From: Spirochaetales bacterium | GTDB taxonomy: Bacteria > Spirochaetota > Spirochaetia > DSM-16054 > Sediminispirochaetaceae | DNA: 18,602 nt | Assembly: GCA_021767325.1 (NCBI GenBank) | Contig: JAASTM010000005.1 | Coordinates: 1-18,602 of the forward strand | Direction: 5' to 3' | Shown: positions 13,126 to 18,602 of the stretch, piece after piece | Position numbering within the stretch: position 1 is the first letter of the stretch | Layout: each line of letters begins with the position of its first letter | Notes under the pieces: model-generated | Told to the model about the DNA's origin: nothing | What the model saw: only the letters and a program-made list of their open reading frames with translations | Database searches by the model: none | Translations under genes and position numbers: made by a program

Positions 13126-14312
13126 CAGCCTTCCTGACTTTTAATATAGTCGTTTAGAATCTGATAACAGTTGTTTTGCTGCAGCTTGATGACATCCATT
13201 TCACGTTTGGCATTATCAGGAGAGTCGGATGCGTGCGCGGTGTTCACCATCACATCGCGACCGAACTCTCGACGAACAGTTCCTCCGGGAGCTTTGGTCG
13301 GATCGGTAGGACCAAGAACCTCGCGGATCCTCTGGACAGCGTTCTCACCCTCATAAATAAGGGCCATACACTTCACATTCCCCGGCTCGTTCAGCTCGTC
13401 TACCGGAACTTCGTCGGGCTTGTGTCCCGACATGAACTCGACAATCTGCGAGAACTGATCTTCCGCGTACTCCACACCAAAGGATTCGGTGAGAAACCGG
13501 ATGGTCTGTTCACTCAGCTTCAGGCCGAACTCATTCTCCAGCAATTCGGCAGCTTTATTGCCGAACACCGGCGCGAGCTTATCCCGCAGTACGTTTTTCA
13601 CCGGGCCGTAGAACTCCAGAGCCTCGCCCACCGACATCCTGTGCACTTTTACACTGATAATCCGGAGTCCGGTGCGGCTGAACATATCGATAATGGTTCC
13701 GGGTCGCGAACTGGCGTACCTCCAGTTGTCCGGTTTGATGATGACCAGGGTGCGTTCGATCTTTTTAGGATCGTTATACTTCATGTTCTGAATGATAGTA
13801 GGCTCATTCTTGATAAAATCGGCAAACAGTTTCATGTTGCGTAATGCAACTTCCTTACTCCTCGGAGTCAGTACCGCCGGTTCGAAATAGCGGACCTTTT
13901 TCGGATCGTCGGGATCCATAATCAGGTCGGCGTAGGTATCACGGATTGTTTCACCGGTAATCGACTCGATACCGCGGTTCTCTGGATAAATCGCCCCGGC
14001 AATGTCGGAAAGTTTACGGGTTGCGTTCTCACCCCTGAACAGCATCATCAAGACCCGGTGTCGACGGGTCGAAGGGGTAAAGTTCTGCAGCACATAGTCG
14101 TTCAGCAGCTCACCGGTTATCTCGCGGGTGAAGGTGCCGCTGGTGCGTATCGATTCGGCGTATGCTTCGGCAAACTCCTGCGTAGGGGCGAACATCTGCG
14201 CACCGACCAGCTCTAAATCGAGCCGGGAAAGAAGTCGTGAAATAACTCCTCCGGTTCTACTTTTTGCAATTGTATAGGGGGTTACCAAAATGTACGATAA
14301 CTCTTCGCTCAT
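13125..14312 (-). CDS. Tandem-domain nucleoside diphosphate kinase with N-terminal pseudo-domain
   Basis: This 395-residue protein is more than twice the length of a standard bacterial NDK (about 140-150). Residues about 5-165 form a degenerate NDK-like domain: the strand YILVTPYTIAK and GEN (94-96) echo the family, but at the active-site position the sequence reads EPAVLTPR with no histidine (V147 aligns with it). Residues about 186-380 are a complete NDK: RTLVIIKPD, IYEGENAV, the G-x-T-x-P motif as GPTDPTKAPGGTVRREFG, and the catalytic N-x-x-H-x-SDS with H360. Compared with ordinary NDK this domain carries inserts of about 45 residues (237-284) and about 15 residues (297-312). It should transfer gamma-phosphate between NTPs and NDPs via phospho-H360; the N-terminal half may be regulatory or assembly-related. 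It is first in a coupled pair with the FAD-dehydrogenase gene. Confidence 0.86.
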   Translation of the reverse strand: MSEELSYILVTPYTIAKSRTGGVISRLLSRLDLELVGAQMFAPTQEFAEAYAESIRTSGTFTREITGELLNDYVLQNFTPSTRRHRVLMMLFRGENATRKLSDIAGAIYPENRGIESITGETIRDTYADLIMDPDDPKKVRYFEPAVLTPRSKEVALRNMKLFADFIKNEPTIIQNMKYNDPKKIERTLVIIKPDNWRYASSRPGTIIDMFSRTGLRIISVKVHRMSVGEALEFYGPVKNVLRDKLAPVFGNKAAELLENEFGLKLSEQTIRFLTESFGVEYAEDQFSQIVEFMSGHKPDEVPVDELNEPGNVKCMALIYEGENAVQRIREVLGPTDPTKAPGGTVRREFGRDVMVNTAHASDSPDNAKREMDVIKLQQNNCYQILNDYIKSQEG

Positions 14313-14353
14313 CTTTTCCTCGCTTTAATAAAATCTCTATATATTCAAGTACT

Positions 14354-14362
14354 ACTATAACA
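14354..14362 (-). promoter_or_regulatory. Extended -10 promoter of the NDK gene
   Basis: On the minus strand TGT-TATAGT (14362-14354) forms an extended -10 element. No good -35 is seen 17 bp upstream, which is tolerable for extended -10 promoters. The start would be near 14347, and a purine-rich GAGGA site precedes the ATG at 14312. Confidence 0.45.
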
Positions 14363-14401
14363 TGTGACGTCGATTTCAGGAAGCCAGCCCCCGGATTTCA
14401 C

Positions 14402-15631
14402 TTATATGATTCCGAGTTTCTTGCCCTCTTCTTCCGCTACCTCCAAAAAGAAATCCAGCTCCTCATCCTTATGAATGGCCATATACGAGGTCCGAATCAG
14501 GGCCCGGTTGGGAGGAACCGCCGGACTTATGACCGGGTTCACATAAATGCCCCGCTCGAACAGGACCTTCCAAAACGCGAAGGTTTTATTGTTGTCGCCT
14601 ATTATCAGCGGCACAATGGGAGTCTCGGCTGATCCGACATCGAAGCCGATCGACCGGAACCCTTCGATCATTTTTTCCGCGATCTCCTGGAGTCGGTGTA
14701 TGCGTTCCGGCTCACTCTTCATGATTTCGAGCGCTTTCATCGCCGCAGCGATATTGGCCGGGGGCATGGAAGCGCTGAAAATCAGAGGTCTGGAGAAGTG
14801 CTTAATATAGTCTACCAGCAAGGGATCACCGGCCACAAAACCGCCGATCGACCCAAAGGATTTGGAGAAGGTGCACATGATCAGATCGGCCAGCTCCGCA
14901 TCTCCATAATGCTCGCAGGTTCCGCGGCCGTTCTTTCCCACAACCCCGATGGCGTGGGCCTCATCGAGATACACGCCGGCATTGTATTTGTCCGCCAAAC
15001 GCTTCATCTCCGGAAGCAGTGCAATATCCCCCTCCATCGAGAAGACCCCGTCGGTTACAATCAGCTTGGGTTCTTCAAAGGGAATCTTACTGAGAATCGA
15101 CTCCAAATCTTCCATATTGTTGTGTTTATAGCGGTGTAGATTTATCTGTTTGTGGATACCGGTGGTGAGAAAGATACCGTCCATTATCGATGCATGGTTG
15201 AGCTTGTCGCTGATTACATGCTCCCCCCGTCCCACTAAGGCCGAGATAGCCCCCAAATTGGTTTGATACCCGGTTGTAAAACAGACCGCAGACTTTTTTC
15301 CAACGAAATCGGCCAACTGTTCTTCGAACTGCTCGTGCATATCCAGGGTACCGTTCATAAAGCGGGACCCCGAACAACTGGTTCCGTAACGCTCGACCAC
15401 ATTTTCTGCCGCTTCCTTCAGCCGCGGATCGTTGGCTAAACCGAGATAGTTGTTCGAACCGGCCATCAGCATCTCACGGCCTTCGATATATACCTTCGTA
15501 CCCTGACTTCGTTCAATCGGTTTGAAAAAAGGATAAATGCCCGTGGTGCGCGCCTCTTCGGCCTCTTTAAAATCGTAACATTTATTAAAAATTGTCTTAT
15601 TCATTTCAGAAATTTGCTGTTCCTTGGACAT
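14402..15631 (-). CDS. Alpha-oxoamine synthase, serine palmitoyltransferase-like
   Basis: This 409-residue PLP enzyme belongs to the alpha-oxoamine synthase family (Spt, KBL, BioF, HemA), which condenses an amino acid with an acyl thioester and releases CO2. The Schiff-base lysine is K257 in TFSKSFGSIGG, the PLP-stacking histidine is H146 in DKLNHASIMDG, and DEAHAIGV and DGVFSMEGD are intact. The long N-terminal lead-in (GIYPFFKPIE, then LMAGSNNYLGL) and GSRFMNGTLDMHEQFEEQLA match bacterial serine palmitoyltransferases better than KBL or BioF. The adjacent upstream SDR has a ketosphinganine-reductase signature, so the likely reaction is serine plus palmitoyl thioester to 3-ketosphinganine. 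Cysteate use for sulfonolipids is an alternative. It starts 6 nt after the SDR stop with purine-rich GAGGGG and TGGAG sequences before the ATG. Confidence 0.85.
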   Translation of the reverse strand: MSKEQQISEMNKTIFNKCYDFKEAEEARTTGIYPFFKPIERSQGTKVYIEGREMLMAGSNNYLGLANDPRLKEAAENVVERYGTSCSGSRFMNGTLDMHEQFEEQLADFVGKKSAVCFTTGYQTNLGAISALVGRGEHVISDKLNHASIMDGIFLTTGIHKQINLHRYKHNNMEDLESILSKIPFEEPKLIVTDGVFSMEGDIALLPEMKRLADKYNAGVYLDEAHAIGVVGKNGRGTCEHYGDAELADLIMCTFSKSFGSIGGFVAGDPLLVDYIKHFSRPLIFSASMPPANIAAAMKALEIMKSEPERIHRLQEIAEKMIEGFRSIGFDVGSAETPIVPLIIGDNNKTFAFWKVLFERGIYVNPVISPAVPPNRALIRTSYMAIHKDEELDFFLEVAEEEGKKLGII

Positions 15632-15637
15632 ACTCCA

Positions 15638-16462
15638 TTACCCCTCGTGTGTTGAAGATCTTTTTGCAACTATATCTAGTATCTTATAAATCAATCCGGG
15701 AAACAAACGCTTGACTAAGAAAATCAGTTTGCTCTGTATACCCGGTATTATGTAGAATTTCTTTTTCCGCACTCCGGCGATCATAGCCTCTGCCACGTAT
15801 GCAGGCTGCAGCTTTCCGCCGTTCCCCGATATTGCCCGGGTTTCAGGCGGTTTAGTGAGGTTTTCCTGCTCAAGCTGCGGAGTGTCGGTATCCGGCGGGC
15901 ACAACACCGAAACCCCGATACCCCTCAACGCCATTTCGTTGCGTAAAGCCTCGCTGAGGCCGATGATCCCGAACTTGGTAGCACTGTAGGCGGTGTAGCC
16001 GAAAGTGCCCACAAAGCCGGACACCGACGAGACATTTACGATATACCCGCCCGCCTGCATCATCGGCACAACCGCTTTGAGGACGTTCCATGTACCTGTG
16101 AGGTTAATTTGAACCGTTTTATCAAAAATATCGGAATCAATCCGTTCAAAATAGTTCGGATACGCCATGCCTGCGCAGTTTACCACTAAATCCGGCACAT
16201 TGCCATTCATACAAAGCGGGACGAGCGAATTTTCCACCATTTTTCGATCCGCTACATCAACTGCCGCAGTCGAGATTCTGACCTTTCGCTTAGCGTCCGC
16301 TGCCACCGTGTTCAGCTGTTCTTCGGCAGCAGCAAGCTTTCTAGGATCTCTGGCCACCAGTATGACATCCAGACCATATTCTACCATTTTTTTTGCAATC
16401 GCCAGTCCGATTCCGCTCGAACCACCGGTGATTAAAGCCTTTCGAAAAGGGAATTTGTACAT
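15638..16462 (-). CDS. SDR, 3-ketodihydrosphingosine reductase-like
   Basis: This 274-residue classical short-chain dehydrogenase has the cofactor motif TGGSSGIG (12-19), the NCAG strand (95-98), and the catalytic set S146, Y159 and K163 (YSATK). After the active site comes PPDTDTP (189-195) followed by EN-x-TKP-x-ETR-x-IS, which is the distinctive stretch of eukaryotic 3-ketodihydrosphingosine reductases (KDSR/Tsc10). The C-terminal 30 residues (IQSKLIFLVKRLFPGLIYKIL) are hydrophobic and amphipathic, suggesting membrane association as in KDSR. It would reduce 3-ketosphinganine to sphinganine with NADPH. ATG 16462 is chosen because AGAAGGAG (16478-16471) is 8 nt upstream; the frame is open to 16519 but that start lies in the promoter. 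It is the first gene of a two-gene unit with the Spt-like synthase. Confidence 0.85.
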   Translation of the reverse strand: MYKFPFRKALITGGSSGIGLAIAKKMVEYGLDVILVARDPRKLAAAEEQLNTVAADAKRKVRISTAAVDVADRKMVENSLVPLCMNGNVPDLVVNCAGMAYPNYFERIDSDIFDKTVQINLTGTWNVLKAVVPMMQAGGYIVNVSSVSGFVGTFGYTAYSATKFGIIGLSEALRNEMALRGIGVSVLCPPDTDTPQLEQENLTKPPETRAISGNGGKLQPAYVAEAMIAGVRKKKFYIIPGIQSKLIFLVKRLFPGLIYKILDIVAKRSSTHEG

Positions 16463-16490
16463 ACCTGCTGCTCCTTCTGAGAACGTAAGT

Positions 16491-16519
16491 AGACTATTGG
16501 CAATGCTCCCCAGTGTCAA
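16491..16519 (-). promoter_or_regulatory. Promoter of the SDR-Spt unit
   Basis: On the minus strand a perfect TTGACA (16519-16514) is followed after 17 bp by TAGTCT (16496-16491), a weak -10. The start would be near 16484, just ahead of the Shine-Dalgarno of the SDR gene. Confidence 0.55.
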
Positions 16520-16548
16520 TCCCTTCCTGATTCTCCACCCGAAACCGT

Positions 16549-16577
16549 TTGATTTCAGCGATTGAATGCTATATAGT
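16549..16577 (+). promoter_or_regulatory. Promoter of the response-regulator gene
   Basis: TTGATT (16549-16554) and TATAGT (16572-16577) are separated by 17 bp, with an overlapping extended option TGC-TATATA at 16567-16575. The start would be near 16584, about 16 nt before the ATG. Confidence 0.55.
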
Positions 16578-16599
16578 AATTACACACAAAGGTAGATTA

Positions 16600-17538
16600 A
16601 TGAATGATAATGTTCTTCCTTCTAAGATCCTATTAGTCGAAGACGAAGCCCTTATAGCTCTGGACGAGGCCCGAACCCTGGAACGACACGGTTTTCAGGT
16701 TACCGTGGCCACCTATCCCCAACAGGCAATCGATATTATAAACACACATCCTATCGATATGGTGCTCATGGATATTGACCTGGGCCGCGGAGAAATGGAT
16801 GGTACTCAGACTGCCGAAATAATCCTTCAAAAACATAATCTGCCGATCATATTTCTTACCAGCCATGCTGAAAAGGAGTATGTAAAGAGGGTAAAAGGAA
16901 TAACCCGCTATGGATATGTCATTAAGAACTCCGGAGAATTCGTCCTGATCGAGGCTATCACAATGGCTGCGGAACTGTTTCATCGTGAGCAGATCATCCG
17001 CAAAAGAAAGGATGAGCTGAAGACACTGCTGGAAGTCAGCACCATCAATCTAAGGGATCAGAACCTGCAGGATACAATTCAAAAAACAACCGACAGCATC
17101 GTCGCTCTGCTCGGTTTTAACAGCTCTGCTCTGTATATGCTGGATGAGCCGAAAACCCTCACACTGGTAGCGGCAACGCCGCCGCTCCCCGATGACCTGC
17201 CGGATTTTGTGGGAAGGGCGTGCCTGCATAACCATCCGCACATTGCCGAATGCATCCGCAGCAACTCACCCGTCTACATCTACGATACCGAGACTGCTGA
17301 GTTAACCACTGAGGAGGAGGCCGTTTCCAGGGACAGAAATCTCAGAACCATCCTCTACCTTCCGCTGTTGGCTGAAAGAAACGTCACCGGCGTACTCATC
17401 ACGGGCACAGCGGTTCCGGTTGAGCTGAGCGATCACACCATCGACTCCTGCAGATCGCTGGCCAATATCGCTTCCATAACCATTTCGAATGCCAAACTGT
17501 ATGCAGCTGCCACGCAGGATTCACAGGTGACAAACTAA
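16600..17538 (+). CDS. Response regulator receiver plus GAF domain protein
   Basis: This 312-residue protein has an N-terminal CheY-like receiver domain (about 9-125) and a C-terminal GAF domain (about 150-305). Receiver landmarks are the acidic pair E14-D15, the phospho-acceptor D58 in LMDIDLG, T87 in IFLTSHAE and K109; the usual KP after that lysine reads KN. There is no DNA-binding output domain and no histidine kinase or diguanylate cyclase domain, so the GAF module may bind a small ligand or control a partner protein. It resembles receiver-GAF proteins that work with separate histidine kinases. The partner kinase is not adjacent. The ATG at 16600 has a modest AGGTAG 4 nt upstream; the frame is open to 16549 but that is inside the promoter. 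Confidence 0.85.
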   Translation: MNDNVLPSKILLVEDEALIALDEARTLERHGFQVTVATYPQQAIDIINTHPIDMVLMDIDLGRGEMDGTQTAEIILQKHNLPIIFLTSHAEKEYVKRVKGITRYGYVIKNSGEFVLIEAITMAAELFHREQIIRKRKDELKTLLEVSTINLRDQNLQDTIQKTTDSIVALLGFNSSALYMLDEPKTLTLVAATPPLPDDLPDFVGRACLHNHPHIAECIRSNSPVYIYDTETAELTTEEEAVSRDRNLRTILYLPLLAERNVTGVLITGTAVPVELSDHTIDSCRSLANIASITISNAKLYAAATQDSQVTN

Positions 17539-17562
17539 GCTGCGGTACATTCTTAACTGTTC

Positions 17563-17591
17563 TTGCTCAAAAATTGAAGCAGATATGTAAT
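17563..17591 (+). promoter_or_regulatory. Candidate promoter of the RecQ-like gene
   Basis: TTGCTC (17563-17568) and TGTAAT (17586-17591) are separated by 17 bp in the 71-bp spacer after the response-regulator gene. A start near 17598 would leave a leader of about 12 nt without a Shine-Dalgarno. Confidence 0.4.
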
Positions 17592-17609
17592 TAGATACTC
17601 TTTATTTAT

Positions 17610-18602
17610 ATGGAAGCATCTATATTTCACGCCACCATGTCCGAGGTCGAGGCGCTTGAGGAAGATCCGGTCGCCTCAGCGGCGAGAGAACACTTCGGGA
17701 TCCAGTATCTTTTTCCCTATCAGCGTCTGGTAATACGCAACATTCTCGAAGGGGCCGGGTACTTTGAACCCGGCATCCAGGATATGCCAGAAGAAAAGGT
17801 CGAGGCTTTTCATCGCCAGATTGCCATACTGCCGACCGGGGCCGGCAAAAGCCTCTGTTTCATGCTGCCGGGGGTATTGCTCGAGGGCATCACTGTTATC
17901 CTGTTCCCCCTGCTCTCGCTCATGTCGGACCAAAAGCGGCGGCTCGAAGAGCAGGGGATTTCTGCGGAACTGCTGCGCGGCGGCCAGACTGCAGCGCAGC
18001 GGGAAGCAGCCTGGCAGCGCCTGGAAACGGGAAAAAGCCACTTTCTCCTGTCAAATCCGGAGACACTGACCAGTGCGCAGGCCATCCGCCGGCTCTCACA
18101 ACTGCGTGTTAACCATTTGGTCATTGATGAGGCTCATACCCTGCCGATGTGGGGCAAGGAGTTTCGACCGGCCCTGCTGCGCATCCCGGAACTCATCGAA
18201 GCGTGCAGGCCGAGAATGAGTAGCGCATTCACCGCAACCGCATCGGATACGGTGCTTGCGCACATCCAGAAAATCCTGTTTCCCGATGAGGCGGCGCATG
18301 TAATCCGGGCCAATCCGGACCGGCCTAATATCAGTTACCATGTAATTGAAAGCCTATGTAAGCTCTACGATCTGCGGCGTCTGCTCGACCCGAATTACCG
18401 CTACCGGCTGCCGCGACCGGCCCTTGTGTTCTGCTCCACCCGCATACAGAGCCAACGCTGCGCAATGTATCTGCGGAACTACCTCCGCAGCGGAGACATC
18501 TACTTCTACCACGCGGGACTGGAGCGTAAGGAGAAGCAGCAGGTACAGGACTGGTTTTTGAGCTCTAAAGCGGGAATTCTGTGCGCTACCAATGCCTTCG
18601 GA
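17610..18602 (+). CDS. RecQ-like DEAH-box DNA helicase, N-terminal part
   Basis: The first 331 codons are visible; the gene runs off the window. SF2 helicase motifs appear in order: a Q-motif-like YQR (37-39), Walker A PTGAGKS with K80, FPLLSLMSDQ, Walker B DEAH (173-176) followed by TLPMWGKEFRP in place of the usual RecQ CVSQWGHDFRP, motif III FTATAS, then the second RecA lobe with PALVFCSTR, FYHAGLERKEK and ILCATNAFG at the edge. It would unwind 3'-tailed DNA in repair or recombination. About 20 extra residues (49-68) lie between the Q-like motif and Walker A compared with typical RecQ. The RQC and HRDC regions are not visible. The ATGs at 17610 and 17637 are both in frame and neither has a Shine-Dalgarno; 17610 is taken as the longer option. 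Confidence 0.85.
   Translation, partial: MEASIFHATMSEVEALEEDPVASAAREHFGIQYLFPYQRLVIRNILEGAGYFEPGIQDMPEEKVEAFHRQIAILPTGAGKSLCFMLPGVLLEGITVILFPLLSLMSDQKRRLEEQGISAELLRGGQTAAQREAAWQRLETGKSHFLLSNPETLTSAQAIRRLSQLRVNHLVIDEAHTLPMWGKEFRPALLRIPELIEACRPRMSSAFTATASDTVLAHIQKILFPDEAAHVIRANPDRPNISYHVIESLCKLYDLRRLLDPNYRYRLPRPALVFCSTRIQSQRCAMYLRNYLRSGDIYFYHAGLERKEKQQVQDWFLSSKAGILCATNAFG

Noticed and set aside
13176..13844. A 222-codon plus-strand frame inside the NDK gene
   Set aside because: The opposite frame contains clear NDK catalytic motifs; this one has none.
14402..15631. Calling the synthase KBL (threonine degradation) or BioF (biotin)
   Set aside because: No threonine dehydrogenase or biotin genes are adjacent, and the N-terminal region and the KDSR-like neighbour fit Spt better.
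16463..16519. Nineteen extra residues at the SDR N-terminus
   Set aside because: The upstream ATG overlaps the -35 hexamer; ATG 16462 has AGAAGGAG at the right distance and begins the Rossmann strand.
17629..17640. A eukaryotic Kozak-like GCCACCATG in the RecQ-like gene
   Set aside because: Chance: all surrounding features are bacterial and the sequence has no meaning for bacterial initiation.
1..18602. Search for CRISPR arrays, tRNA or rRNA genes, insertion sequences and defence islands
   Set aside because: No regular direct repeats, cloverleaf-like sequences, transposases or integrases were seen; apart from the lone methyltransferase there is nothing defence-like.

Overview
The window is about 18.6 kb of ordinary, gene-dense bacterial chromosome, roughly 50-55% GC. 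Seventeen protein-coding genes are supported, two of them cut by the window edges. No rRNA, tRNA, CRISPR array, insertion sequence or phage gene was seen. No gene-free stretch exceeds about 140 bp. The gene set suggests a free-living Gram-negative bacterium, and I favour a Spirochaetota member related to Spirochaeta: it has a diaminopimelate pathway using LL-DAP aminotransferase (DapL), a large helical protein resembling a spirochaete-restricted family, a YkwC-like dehydrogenase and a tandem-domain nucleoside diphosphate kinase. This assignment comes from recalled protein families only.

Layout. (1) 1-2864 (+): 3' end of dapA, then dapL and a divergent lysA, an operon for diaminopimelate/lysine, closed by a strong terminator. 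A stem-loop region that can fold two ways lies between dapA and dapL. (2) 2930-5943: a small PspC-domain membrane protein (-), a solitary beta-order DNA methyltransferase (+), a soluble protein with repeated FGG[VI]D motifs (-) and a PfkB-family sugar/nucleoside kinase (+). The last two diverge from back-to-back promoters that appear to share one -35 element. (3) 5950-7964 (-): cytidine deaminase (TTG start) and a 532-residue helical protein of unknown function, 5 bp apart. (4) 8073-10824: a YkwC-like beta-hydroxyacid dehydrogenase (+) convergent with a type-1 glycerate kinase (-) across a bidirectional terminator, then a gamma-class carbonic anhydrase-like protein (+). (5) 10829-14312 (-): tandem NDK, a coupled FAD-dependent dehydrogenase, and a radical SAM protein whose promoter predicts a leaderless mRNA. 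(6) 14402-16462 (-): a two-gene unit of an SDR with the 3-ketodihydrosphingosine-reductase signature and a serine-palmitoyltransferase-like alpha-oxoamine synthase. (7) 16600-end (+): a response regulator with a GAF domain, and the first 331 codons of a RecQ-like helicase.

How the genes work together. The DAP operon supplies peptidoglycan and lysine precursors. The SDR/Spt pair is the most notable module: side by side, the two enzymes would condense an amino acid with an acyl thioester and reduce the ketone, the first two steps toward a sphingoid base or a related sulfonolipid base. The dehydrogenase and glycerate kinase could act in sequence (tartronate semialdehyde to glycerate to phosphoglycerate), but they are convergent rather than co-transcribed. 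Two genes, the PfkB kinase and the radical SAM protein, have good sigma70-type promoters whose -10 box ends 6-7 nt before the ATG with no Shine-Dalgarno, so leaderless transcripts are predicted.
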